From NCBI GenBank assembly GCA_036389295.1, contig DASVQB010000051.1, positions 41,575 through 105,574 on the forward strand: a stretch of 64,000 bases of DNA. The letters are read 5' to 3'. Positions 25,889-33,694 of the stretch are shown here, piece after piece. A program made the position numbers and the translations under genes. The notes beneath the pieces are model-generated. The model was not told the DNA's origin. It searched no databases and saw only the letters and a list, made by a program, of their open reading frames with translations. The stretch's first letter is position 1; the number at the start of each line of letters is the position of its first letter. This DNA is from AC-37 sp036389295 (GTDB taxonomy: Bacteria > Actinomycetota > Thermoleophilia > Solirubrobacterales > Thermoleophilaceae).

Positions 25889-26643
25889 CCGGTGACCCGC
25901 TGCTGGATCGCCGTGTAGCCGCGCTCCTCGAGCGCCGCGATCACCTCGCCCTGCTCGAACACGCGCATCCCGCTGCGGCGGCCGGCCAGGCCGGTCCAGA
26001 GCCGCACGACCCCGGTCCGGCCGTGCGCGGAGGTGAAGATCGCGATCCGGCCGCCGGGCGTGAGCACGGCCGTCATGCGGTCGAGCGCGGCCATCGGGTC
26101 CGCGAACAGGTGCAGCGCCGCGAAGCAGCAGACGCCGTCGAAGCTCGAGTCGCGGAACGGGAGCGCGGCGGCGTCGCCTCGCACGTAGGCGACGCGGTCG
26201 AGCAGGTCGGCCTCGCGCGTGTCGACGACCGCGCGCGCGAGCATCGTCTCGGACACGTCGATCCCGACCACGAGGCCGTCGCGGCCCACCGTGCGGGCGA
26301 AGTCGCGCGTGAAGTTGCCGGTGCCGCAGGCTACGTCGAGCACGCCGTCGCCCGGGCTCAGGCCGAGCATCAGACGGGCGATCCGGTGCTCCTCGGGCAT
26401 CCCGGGCCCGAAGACGCCCTTGGCGACGCGGCCGAGGGCCGGCCGCCACCAGCGCTCGTAGATGCTCGGCACGAGCCGGCCGACCATCAGGTCCTGGGCG
26501 GTGCCGGTCGACTCCGGCGGCGCCGGGCCGAGCAGGTCGAGATAGCCCTCCGGCCGCAGGCGCCCCTCGGTGCGGACGTCGGGGTCGAGCAGCGGCAGCG
26601 CGCGGTCGAGGGCCGGCGGCAGGCGCGTGAAGACGCGCGTCAC
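25852..26643 (-). CDS. Class I SAM-dependent methyltransferase
   Basis: 263 residues. Motif I is DGVLDVACGTGNFTRDFA, the acidic end of strand 2 is VVGIDVSE, and motif II/III appear as YVRGDAAALPFRDSSFDGV and LTPGGRIAIF: a complete UbiE/COQ5-type methyltransferase domain. Substrate is unknown; small metabolites or quinone/lipid are usual for this group. The C-terminus VTQFVGGRLGG is duplicated 24 kb to the left. It follows a 110-residue gene at two bases distance and probably shares its transcript. Confidence 0.85.
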   Translation of the reverse strand: MTRVFTRLPPALDRALPLLDPDVRTEGRLRPEGYLDLLGPAPPESTGTAQDLMVGRLVPSIYERWWRPALGRVAKGVFGPGMPEEHRIARLMLGLSPGDGVLDVACGTGNFTRDFARTVGRDGLVVGIDVSETMLARAVVDTREADLLDRVAYVRGDAAALPFRDSSFDGVCCFAALHLFADPMAALDRMTAVLTPGGRIAIFTSAHGRTGVVRLWTGLAGRRSGMRVFEQGEVIAALEERGYTAIQQRVTGVTQFVGGRLGG

Positions 26644-26645
26644 GG

Positions 26646-26978
26646 CTACGGGTGGCCGCGCCGCCCGGCCGGCTCGACCGGCGGCGGCCCGCCCGCGGGC
26701 TCGCCGGCGTCGCCCGGACGCCGGACGCTCGGCAGCTCCCGCTCGCCCTCGACGGCGGGCCCGCGCCGCTCGCCCTCGAACGCGATCCGCTCGAGCCGCT
26801 CGACGTGACGCTCGCCCTCGACCCTGGCGGGGTGGCCGTCGGGGAGCCCGGCGATCAGGTTCCTGATGCGGTTGCGAATCTGGAGCGCGAAGTGCGGCGT
26901 CGAGGGGCCGACGAGCGCGCGGACGTCCTCCACGGTCGGCTCGCGCCCAAGGCGCCCGGGGTCCTCGAACTCGCTCAC
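26646..26978 (-). CDS. Short conserved-looking protein upstream of methyltransferase
   Basis: 110 residues from GTG 26978. The first 60 residues (EPTVEDVRALVGPSTPHFAL, RNRIRNLIAGLPDGHPARVE) are mostly helical, the last 45 are Pro/Gly/Arg-rich. Its stop lies two bases before the methyltransferase start, so the pair forms an operon. Not recognised; no signal or membrane segment. Confidence 0.55.
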   Translation of the reverse strand: MSEFEDPGRLGREPTVEDVRALVGPSTPHFALQIRNRIRNLIAGLPDGHPARVEGERHVERLERIAFEGERRGPAVEGERELPSVRRPGDAGEPAGGPPPVEPAGRRGHP

Positions 26979-27049
26979 GGCCGGAACGCTACCGGGCCGG
27001 CGCGCGCGCATCGGCCGCCCGGCGCCCCGGCGGCGGCGCCGCGGGGCGC

Positions 27050-28258
27050 TCAGATCCCGCTGTCCGGCCCCTTGTCGGCCGGCACGAGCTCGAGCAGCTC
27101 GTCCACCCGCGCCTGCATCTCGGTGGAGAGCGCGTCGCGGTTCCCGAGGATCCACGCCCGGTTGTAGACGCCGGAGCTCGGGTCGTCGTTCTCGAAGCCG
27201 GGCTGGAGGTCGGTGAGGTAGCCGTCGAGCGCGGGCGGCAGGGCGTCGGCGCGGTCGGTCACGAGCAGCGGCGCGTACACCCCGTTCGTGCCGAGCGCCG
27301 CGGCCGCGGCGGCGTCGAGCGGCCGCGAGGTGTTGGCGATCGTGTAGGGCCGCCCGGGGAGCCGCGCCCCCCAGCCGAACCCGCCGGAGCTGAACAGCGT
27401 GAACTCGACTGCGCTCTCGACCGGGTTCTTCGCGTCCTTGCCGATGCGCGTGACCTTCCGGGCGAGCGGCTTCAGCTGCGCCTCGACCGCCGGCGAGATC
27501 GCGCTCGGCGGCCCCAGCAGGTAGACGTTCGGCTTCTCGTGCCGCGCCAGGGCCTGCTTGGTCGGCTCGGGGATCGAGCCGCGCTTCACGAACAGGACCG
27601 GGTCGCCGGACCGCGCCGCCCAGGCGGCGGCCGGCATCGCGTACGCAGCGTCCTCGCCGGACGCGACCATCACGTCGCGCGTGGGCTTCCCGGCGGCCGT
27701 GGTCTGGAAGCGGTCGACGGCCGCGGCGATCGCGTACGGGTCTCCGCCGCCGCCGATCGCGCCGCTCTTGTAGCCGCCGGGCGCGGGCGGGCGGTCGCCG
27801 ACGAGCAGCACCTGCACGCCCTTCGCGAGCGCCTGGCCGCGCGGCTTCAGCCGGTCGAGCGTGGCCTTCGTGACCTCCGGCAGGTCCTCGCCGTCGCTCA
27901 GCAGGATCGGCGCGTGCAGCGGCGCGCCGGCGAGCACGCCGGCCGCGACGCCGGCCTGCCACTGGTCGCCGTCGACGAGGGTCACCGCCGCGGGCCGGGT
28001 TCCCAGCGAGGTGGCGGGGAACAGCGCGCTGGCGACGCCGGCGGCGTCCGCGGTCGGGTCGGTGCCCGCCACGCGCGTGGTGTCGCGGGTGGCGGTGGTC
28101 GGGAAGCCGAGCGCCGCCACGCCGGACTTGTCGCTCGAGCTGACGCCCTCGCCGGCGCGCTGGGCGGGGTCGCCGCCGGAGTCCTCCGACTTGAGCGAGC
28201 AGCCCGAGAGCGCGAGGGCCGCCAGGGCGGCGGCCGCGAGGAGGGTCAGCCGGGGCAC
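27050..28258 (-). CDS. Lipoprotein with cell-wall-binding-repeat-2-like pattern
   Basis: 402 residues with a lipoprotein signal peptide (LAALALSGC, lipobox Cys20). After a Ser/Gly-rich stretch come segments such as DPTADAAGVASALFPATSLG, APILLSDGEDLPEVTKATLD, VQVLLVGDRPP and PNVYLLGPPSAISPAVEAQL, which follow the 'D-r-y-e-T-A ... p-i-L-l-t ... v-y-i-l-G' pattern of CWB2 repeats. It is probably displayed on the membrane surface. The C-terminal third (VYNRAWILGNRDALSTEMQA) repeats the pattern once more. Confidence 0.65.
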   Translation of the reverse strand: MPRLTLLAAAALAALALSGCSLKSEDSGGDPAQRAGEGVSSSDKSGVAALGFPTTATRDTTRVAGTDPTADAAGVASALFPATSLGTRPAAVTLVDGDQWQAGVAAGVLAGAPLHAPILLSDGEDLPEVTKATLDRLKPRGQALAKGVQVLLVGDRPPAPGGYKSGAIGGGGDPYAIAAAVDRFQTTAAGKPTRDVMVASGEDAAYAMPAAAWAARSGDPVLFVKRGSIPEPTKQALARHEKPNVYLLGPPSAISPAVEAQLKPLARKVTRIGKDAKNPVESAVEFTLFSSGGFGWGARLPGRPYTIANTSRPLDAAAAAALGTNGVYAPLLVTDRADALPPALDGYLTDLQPGFENDDPSSGVYNRAWILGNRDALSTEMQARVDELLELVPADKGPDSGI

Positions 28259-28309
28259 GCCGCCACGATACCGAGCGGAGCCGCGCGCGCTACCCTCATC
28301 CCTGTTAGA

Positions 28310-28325
28310 TTGACTGGTCAGTCAA
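28310..28325. promoter_or_regulatory. TetR-type palindrome upstream of acyl-CoA dehydrogenase
   Basis: TTGACTGGTCAGTCAA has perfect 7-base arms around GT. Palindromes of the TGACTGACCAGTCA kind are bound by TetR-family repressors, several of which control fatty-acid degradation. It lies 36 bases before the GTG of the dehydrogenase gene, in promoter position. No TetR gene is adjacent. Confidence 0.65.
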
Positions 28326-28360
28326 CCAGGGTCGAGTCGTAGAGAACGGAGGCCTGCGCA

Positions 28361-29683
28361 GTGGAATTTCGCCTGAGCGACGAGCAGCTGGAGTGGCGCG
28401 ACTACTGCCACCGCTTCGCGGCGGAGGTCATCCGGCCGGTCGCGGACAAGCACGACCGCGAGCAGAGCGTCCCGTGGGACGCGATCCGCGAGGCGCGCAA
28501 GTGGAAGATGTCCGGACTCGACTACATCCAGAAGATGGCCTCCGACCCCGACGGGCTGTTCGGGGCCATCTACGCCGAGGAGCTCCACTGGGGCTGCGCC
28601 GGCATCGCGCTCGCGATCTCGGCCTCGTCGCTCGCCGCGGCCGGCGTCGCGGCGGCGGGCACCCCCGAGCAGATCGCCAAGTGGGTCCCCGAGATCTACG
28701 GGGTCGACGAGGACGACGTCAAGCTCGGCGCCTACGCCGTCACCGAGGCCGGCGCGGGGTCGGACGTCAAGTCGCTCCGCACGACCGCCAAGCTCGACGG
28801 CGACGAGTGGGTCCTGAACGGCACCAAGGTCTTCATCTCGAACGGCGGGATCGCCGACGTGACGGTCGTCGTCGCCACGGTCGACCCGGAGGTCGGCCAC
28901 CGCGGCCAGGCGTCGTTCGTCGTGCCCAAGGACACGCCCGGGCTCTCCCAGGGCAAGAAGGAGGACAAGCTCGGGATCCGCGCGTCGCAGACCGCGGAGG
29001 TCGTGCTCGAGGACTGCCGCGTGCCGATGGAGAACCTCCTCGGCGGCTACGAGAAGCTCCAGAAGAAGCTCGAGCGCGCGCGCTCCGGCCAGTCGACCGG
29101 CCGCCAGTCGGGCGCCCTCGCCACCTTCGAGATGACCCGCCCGCTCGTCGGCGCCTCGGCGCTCGGCATCGCGCGCGCGGCGTACGAGTGGACGCTCGAC
29201 TACCTCGAGGACAAGTCCGACGAGGGCGGGCCGCTGATGGAGCAGCAGCGGGTCCAGCAGGTCCTCGCCGACGTGGCGACCGAGATCGAGGCCGCGCGCC
29301 TGCTCGTCTACCGGGCGGCGTGGATGGGCCGGTCCGGCATCCCGATGACCGGCGGCCAGGGCTCGATGTCGAAGCTGAAGGCGGGCGACGTGACGATGTG
29401 GGCGGTCCCGACGCTGATGGACCTGGTCGGCCCGTACGCGCAGACGACCGAGTGCCCGCTCGAGAAGTGGTTCCGCGACGCCAAGATCTACCAGATCTTC
29501 GAGGGCACGGCCCAGGTCCAGCGGCTGGTCGTCTCGCGCATGCAGCGCGAGGTGCACCGGCAGGAGCGGGCGGGCTCCTCGGAGGTCGTGGAGCAGCCGC
29601 CGGGGGCCCCGCCGGGCAGCCCGGTCGGCGAGGCGGCCGAGGCCGTGAAGTCCGGGGCCGAGGCCGCTCAGGCGGCCGCGTAG
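28361..29683 (+). CDS. Acyl-CoA dehydrogenase
   Basis: 440 residues from GTG 28361. The FAD-contacting motif AYAVTEAGAGSDV, the mid-domain NGTKVFISNGGIADV and the C-terminal IYQIFEGTAQVQRLVVSR with the catalytic Glu position are all present. The enzyme introduces the alpha-beta double bond in acyl-CoA during beta-oxidation or branched-chain catabolism. Length is slightly above the usual 380 because of a flexible Ala/Pro tail (about residues 398-440). A TetR-type palindrome lies directly upstream, suggesting induction by acyl-CoA or a related ligand. Confidence 0.9.
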   Translation: MEFRLSDEQLEWRDYCHRFAAEVIRPVADKHDREQSVPWDAIREARKWKMSGLDYIQKMASDPDGLFGAIYAEELHWGCAGIALAISASSLAAAGVAAAGTPEQIAKWVPEIYGVDEDDVKLGAYAVTEAGAGSDVKSLRTTAKLDGDEWVLNGTKVFISNGGIADVTVVVATVDPEVGHRGQASFVVPKDTPGLSQGKKEDKLGIRASQTAEVVLEDCRVPMENLLGGYEKLQKKLERARSGQSTGRQSGALATFEMTRPLVGASALGIARAAYEWTLDYLEDKSDEGGPLMEQQRVQQVLADVATEIEAARLLVYRAAWMGRSGIPMTGGQGSMSKLKAGDVTMWAVPTLMDLVGPYAQTTECPLEKWFRDAKIYQIFEGTAQVQRLVVSRMQREVHRQERAGSSEVVEQPPGAPPGSPVGEAAEAVKSGAEAAQAAA

Positions 29684-29717
29684 CCGGCGGCGGCGCCCGC
29701 CGCGTCACAATCGTGCG

Positions 29718-30533
29718 GTGATCTCGGTCGATCCCGCCGGCCTCGCCGTCGTGGCGGTCCTCACGGCCGCCTACGTGCGAGCCGTGCGAGTCCTCGGCCG
29801 GCGCGGGTTTCGCGTGCCGCGCGCGCAGCAGGCCACGTGGCACGCCGGCGTCGGGCTGGTCGCGATCGGGCTCCTCGGCCCGCTCGACTCGCTCGGCGAG
29901 GACCTGCTCAGCGCCCACATGGGGCAGCACCTGCTGATCGCCGACCTCTCGGCCCCGCTGCTCCTCGCGGGCATGCGCTCGCCGGTCCTGTTCTTCATGC
30001 TGCCGCCGCGCCTCTTGGCGGCGCTGGCCCGCCAGCGCCGCCTGCGCGCCGCCTCGCGCGTCCTGCGACGCCCGCTGGTGGCCCTGCCGGTCTACCTGGG
30101 CGTGCTCTACCTCTGGCACCTCGGGTTCGCGTTCGAGGGCGCGCTCCGGAACGGCGCCGTCCACGCGCTCCAGCACGAGTCGTTCCTGGCCGCCGGCCTG
30201 CTCGTCTGGTGGCCGGCCCTCGAGCCGAACCGCCGCCGCCTGCGCGGCGAGCTCTGGAAGGCCGGCTACGTGCTCGGCATGCGGGTCGGCGCGATGTTCG
30301 TCGGCACCGCGCTGCTCATCCTCCGCTCGCCCGCCTACGACTGGTACGAGCAGCGCGGCGGGTCGCACGGCCTGACCCCGCTAGCGGACCAGCAGATCGC
30401 GGGCGCGACGATGATGAGCGTCGACGTCCTCGTGATGATCGCAGCGCTCGCGTTCTTCTTCTGGCGCGCGGCCGAGGACCACGACCGGTCCGAGCGCGAG
30501 CGGTCTCGGCCGACGGCGGTCACCGCCGGGTAG
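29718..30533 (+). CDS. CtaG-like cytochrome oxidase assembly membrane protein
   Basis: 271 residues with about seven membrane segments. HMGQHLLIADLSAPLLLAG, LPVYLGVLYLWHLGFAFEGA and VHALQHESFLAAGLLVWWPAL carry the conserved histidines of the caa3-oxidase CtaG (DUF1404-related) family. It would aid copper-centre formation of the aa3/caa3 oxidase in the membrane. A CACAAT box ends six bases before the GTG, so it may be leaderless. No oxidase genes are near. Confidence 0.75.
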   Translation: MISVDPAGLAVVAVLTAAYVRAVRVLGRRGFRVPRAQQATWHAGVGLVAIGLLGPLDSLGEDLLSAHMGQHLLIADLSAPLLLAGMRSPVLFFMLPPRLLAALARQRRLRAASRVLRRPLVALPVYLGVLYLWHLGFAFEGALRNGAVHALQHESFLAAGLLVWWPALEPNRRRLRGELWKAGYVLGMRVGAMFVGTALLILRSPAYDWYEQRGGSHGLTPLADQQIAGATMMSVDVLVMIAALAFFFWRAAEDHDRSERERSRPTAVTAG

Positions 30534-30582
30534 TCTTCGGCGCCTCAGTCTTCTTGGAGGCCCACGGAACGAAGGAGGAGGC

Positions 30583-31341
30583 ATGCCAGGCCTCGCCGGT
30601 CGCATGTCCACCGTCATAAAGGCGAAGATCTCGAAGCTGCTCGACCGTGCCGAGGACCCGGGTGAGACGCTCGACTACGGCTACCAGAAGCAGGTCGAGC
30701 TGCTCCAGAACGTGAAGAAGGGGATCGCGGACGTCGTCACGTCCAAGAAGCGGCTCCAGATGCAGTCGAAGAAGCTCGAGGAGTCCGTCGTCAAGCTCGA
30801 CACCCAGGCGCGCCAGGCGCTCGCCGCCGGCCGCGAGGACCTCGCCCGGATGGCGCTCGAGCGGAAGACCCTCGCGCAGACCGAGCTCCAGTCGCTGGAC
30901 GGTCAGATCAAGGAGCTCGAGACCCAGCAGGAGCAGCTGATCGCCAACGAGCGGAAGCTGAAGACCAAGATCGAGACCTTCCGCACCAAGAAGGAGGTCA
31001 TCAAGGCCCAGTACTCGGCCGCCGAGGCGCAGGTGCGGATCTCCGAGGCCGCGAACGGCGTGGGCGAGCAGATGGCCGACCTCGGCCTCGCGATCCAGCG
31101 CGCCGAGGACAAGACCGAGGACATGCGCGCGCGGGCCTCCGCCGTCGAGGAGCTGGAGAAGGCGGGCGCGTTCGACGACATCACCCAGCTCGGCTCGGGC
31201 CCGAGCGACATCGACCGCGAGCTGGCCTCGCTGACCGCCGGCCAGCAGGTCGACGACGAGCTGGCCAAGATGAAGGCCGAGGTCGGGCCCGGCGGCGGCG
31301 AGCCGCAGGCGCTCGGCCAGGGCGAGGGAGGGTCCCAGTGA
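30583..31341 (+). CDS. pspA: PspA/IM30-family membrane stress protein
   Basis: 252 residues, almost entirely coiled coil (roughly residues 20-190: QKQVELLQNVKKGIADVVTS, KKRLQMQSKKLEESVVKLDT, ALERKTLAQTELQSLDGQ). This is the PspA/Vipp1 fold that coats and protects the cytoplasmic membrane. The C-terminus has the small AxA/ELA-rich tail. AAGGAGG just before ATG 30583 is a strong ribosome-binding site. Stop overlaps the next start by four bases, so PspA and PspAA are coupled. Partners PspAB and HtpX are encoded just downstream on the other strand. Confidence 0.85.
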   Translation: MPGLAGRMSTVIKAKISKLLDRAEDPGETLDYGYQKQVELLQNVKKGIADVVTSKKRLQMQSKKLEESVVKLDTQARQALAAGREDLARMALERKTLAQTELQSLDGQIKELETQQEQLIANERKLKTKIETFRTKKEVIKAQYSAAEAQVRISEAANGVGEQMADLGLAIQRAEDKTEDMRARASAVEELEKAGAFDDITQLGSGPSDIDRELASLTAGQQVDDELAKMKAEVGPGGGEPQALGQGEGGSQ

Positions 31342-31616
31342 TCGTTCGCATCGCGGCCGAGGGCCAGTACGAGCTGCCGGACGACGTCGCGGCGAAGCTC
31401 AACGAGCTCGACAACGAGGCGGTTGCGGCCGTCGAGGCGGGCGACGAGCCGCGCTTCCACGAGCTGTTCGACCGGATGATCGGCCTCGTCGAGAGCGACG
31501 GGTCGCCGGTCCCGGACGAGGAGCTGGTCGAGTCGCAGGTGATCATCCCGCCGCGCGACCTCAGCTTCGACGAGGCCCGGAACGAGTTCACCGGCGACGG
31601 CCTGATCCCGGACTAG
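31338..31616 (+). CDS. pspAA: PspA-associated protein PspAA
   Basis: 92 residues. MIVRIAAEGQYELPDDVAAKL, LNELDNEAVAAVEAGDEPRF and the C-terminal VIIPPRDLSFDEA - GDGLIPD match the PspAA family, small partners of PspA in Actinobacteria and Archaea. Its GTG start is inside the end of pspA (GTGA overlap). It likely adjusts PspA assembly at the membrane. Confidence 0.85.
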   Translation: MIVRIAAEGQYELPDDVAAKLNELDNEAVAAVEAGDEPRFHELFDRMIGLVESDGSPVPDEELVESQVIIPPRDLSFDEARNEFTGDGLIPD

Positions 31617-31694
31617 AGCGGCATCGCAGAGCCGTCTGCAAGCGCCTTCCCGGGCGAGGTTTAGCCGCGTCCCGCTCCGAAAACGCTGGAGGTA

Positions 31695-31874
31695 ATGGGA
31701 CGTAACCCCTCATATCGCCAGACCAGGACGGAGACCCAGCACGGCACCCGGCAGCGGGCGCACGCCCGCGCCGCGGAGCGCCCCCACGGAACCCGCCCCC
31801 GCGGAAACGGGGAGCGGGACCGCGGCGAGGTGGAGCGGAGCGAGCGCAAGCTCCTCTCGGTGCTCGGGCACTAG
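31695..31874 (+). CDS. Possible 59-residue Arg-rich small protein
   Basis: ATG 31695 to TAG 31874 with GGAGG upstream, but only two to three bases separate that site from the ATG, which is unusually tight. The product is very basic and hydrophilic (RTETQHGTRQRAHARAAERP). It lies in the otherwise empty interval between pspAA and pspAB. The frame may be chance in GC-rich DNA. Confidence 0.25.
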   Translation: MGRNPSYRQTRTETQHGTRQRAHARAAERPHGTRPRGNGERDRGEVERSERKLLSVLGH

Positions 31875-31883
31875 CGGCTTACC

Positions 31884-31908
31884 CGGCCGGCGCTCCCCCC
31901 GCCGGCCG
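31884..31908. terminator. Hairpin in the pspAA-pspAB interval
   Basis: CGGCCGGC (31884-31891) pairs with GCCGGCCG (31901-31908) around a nine-base loop. No U tract follows. The whole stretch 31875-32016 is highly GC-rich with several such dyads and contains no convincing gene; it separates two convergent operons, so a bidirectional terminator is likely. Confidence 0.4.
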
Positions 31909-32016
31909 TTCGGCGCTGCCGGCGCCGGTACGCGAGCGCCCCTCGCGGCCGGCGCCCGGCGCCGGAGCACGCCGGCGCAGCATCGGCCGCGGCGTCCGCG
32001 GCGCGGCCCGGACCGC

Positions 32017-32589
32017 CTAGAGCGGGATCTCCCAGAGCGGGTACCAGCGCTCGAGCTCCGGCTCGATCGGCAGCTCACCGCCGACCTTCGCCCGCAGGCG
32101 GAGCTCGTACTCGTTGTCGCGACGCCTCTCGCCGTCGGCCGGCACGAACGGGTAGAACGAGCCGCGCTTGAAGTTGTAGATGAAGTAGAGCGGCCTGCCG
32201 GCGTCCTCGAACGCGAACACCGCCGCCAGGAGGCGGTCGCCGTAGCCGCCGGCCTCGAGCTGGCTCGAGACGACGTTGACCGAGACGACCAGGTCCTCGA
32301 ACTCGTCGTCGCGCAGGATCATCCAGCGGTAGCCGAACTGGTCGTCGGACGTCGCGACCTCGGTGCCGGTGTCCTCCGCCGAGCCGCGCAGGAGCGTCTC
32401 GACCTCCTCGACGATCGAGCCGAAGGCCGTCGTCGCGATCGGCTGGAAGACGATCCCGGCGGCCGGGCGGTGCCTCAGGCCGTGCTCCATCTCGAGCGCG
32501 ACGTGGGCGGTCGTCATCGCGAACAGCCGGTCCGGCGCCGGCGACTTCAGCTTGCGGCGCCCGCCCAGGAGCGCGTCGAGGAAGCCCAC
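32017..32589 (-). CDS. pspAB: PspA-associated protein PspAB
   Basis: 190 residues from GTG 32589. The opening VGFLDALLGGRRKLKSPAPD, the middle DDQFGYRWMILRDDEFEDLV and the C-terminal RGSFYPFVPADGERRRDNEY, IEPELERWYPLWEIPL match PspAB. It follows htpX by 17 bases. HtpX-PspAB pairs accompany PspA-PspAA in Actinobacteria and take part in envelope-stress control. Here the two pairs are convergent. Confidence 0.85.
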   Translation of the reverse strand: MGFLDALLGGRRKLKSPAPDRLFAMTTAHVALEMEHGLRHRPAAGIVFQPIATTAFGSIVEEVETLLRGSAEDTGTEVATSDDQFGYRWMILRDDEFEDLVVSVNVVSSQLEAGGYGDRLLAAVFAFEDAGRPLYFIYNFKRGSFYPFVPADGERRRDNEYELRLRAKVGGELPIEPELERWYPLWEIPL

Positions 32590-32606
32590 CGCCCGAGCCG
32601 GTCCCG

Positions 32607-33518
32607 CTAGCGGGCGACCGGGGCGGCCTGGAGCTGCGCCTCGAGCCGCTGGAGCGCCTCGATCCGCTTCTCCATCGGCGGGTGGGTCGAGAAGAGGTTC
32701 GCCACGGTGCTCTTCACGCTGGTCGGCACGATGAAGAAGGCGTTCATCCGGCTGACCTCGCGGAGGTCGTGCTCGGGCACCCGCTGCATGGCGCCCGAGA
32801 TCCGCATGAGCGCCGACGAGAGCGCGCTCGGGCGGCCGGTGACGAGGGCGGCGGTGCGGTCGGCCGTGAACTCGCGGTAGCGCGAGAGGGCGAGCATCAG
32901 GAAGAACGACACGATGTAGACCACGAACGAGACGAGCAGCACGGCCAGGAAGCCGGGCCCGTCCTCGTCGTCGCCTCCGCCGAAGCCGCCGAAGAAGAAG
33001 CCGAACTGGGTGATCATCGACGCGACCGAGGCGAAGAAGCTCGCGACGGTCATGATCAGCACGTCGCGGTTCTTCACGTGCGCGAGCTCGTGGGCCATGA
33101 CGCCCTCCAGCTCGTGCGGCTCGAGGGTCTCCATGATCCCGGTCGTCGCGCAGACCACCGCCGACTTCTGCGAGCGGCCCATGGCGAAGGCGTTCGGCAC
33201 CGGCGTGTCCGCCACCGCGACCCGCGGCTTGGGAAGGTCGGCCTGGATGCAGAGCCGCTCGATCATCGCGTGGAGCCCCGGGGCCTCCTCCGGGGCGACC
33301 TCCCTCGCGCCCGCCGCGCGGAGGGCGAGCTTGTCGGAGAGGAAGAACTGGGCCAGCAGGAGGCCGGCGATGACGACGACCATGATCCCCACGCCCGCGC
33401 CGGCCGCGAACAGCACCGCGACGAAGAAGACGTAGAGCAGGCCGAGGAGGAACATCGTGGCGAGCATCCGGGCCTGGAGGCCGGTGTCGCGGCCGAACGA
33501 GGTGCGGGTGCGAGCCAT
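32607..33518 (-). CDS. htpX: HtpX-like M48 membrane metalloprotease
   Basis: 303 residues. Two N-terminal membrane segments (MLATMFLLGLLYVFFVAVLF, GIMVVVIAGLLLAQFFL), the zinc motif MAHELAHVKNRD (HEXXH), the substrate-binding PVPNAFAMGRS segment and the third ligand Glu in YREFTADRTAALVTG are present, plus two further membrane spans around residues 160-210. It degrades damaged membrane proteins. First gene of the leftward htpX-pspAB operon, convergent to pspA. Confidence 0.9.
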   Translation of the reverse strand: MARTRTSFGRDTGLQARMLATMFLLGLLYVFFVAVLFAAGAGVGIMVVVIAGLLLAQFFLSDKLALRAAGAREVAPEEAPGLHAMIERLCIQADLPKPRVAVADTPVPNAFAMGRSQKSAVVCATTGIMETLEPHELEGVMAHELAHVKNRDVLIMTVASFFASVASMITQFGFFFGGFGGGDDEDGPGFLAVLLVSFVVYIVSFFLMLALSRYREFTADRTAALVTGRPSALSSALMRISGAMQRVPEHDLREVSRMNAFFIVPTSVKSTVANLFSTHPPMEKRIEALQRLEAQLQAAPVAR

Positions 33519-33641
33519 GGGGTGATCTTAGATCAGCGCCTGAGCGGAGTCTAAAGACGCGACCCTCGACCAGCCTCGACCTGGAGCTTCGGTCGAGATT
33601 CAGGTCTCTGCTACTCTCCCGCGGCGCCCGGCGGTGCAAAA

Positions 33642-33670
33642 GTCCTGCATAACGGCGGTAAACGCAGGAC
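33642..33670. repeat. Inverted repeat upstream of M23 peptidase
   Basis: GTCCTGC (33642-33648) and GCAGGAC (33664-33670) form a perfect 7-base dyad with a 15-base loop containing TAACGGCGGTAA. It lies 25 bases before the ATG at 33695 in a region of lower GC, so it may be an operator or a leader hairpin. No known riboswitch could be matched. Confidence 0.45.
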
Positions 33671-33694
33671 CACGGCGCCAGGCGCGCCACTCTC

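Noticed and set aside
33519..33694. Possible c-di-AMP (ydaO) riboswitch before the M23 peptidase
   Set aside because: The leader is short and the consensus segments are absent; only a simple 7-bp dyad is seen.
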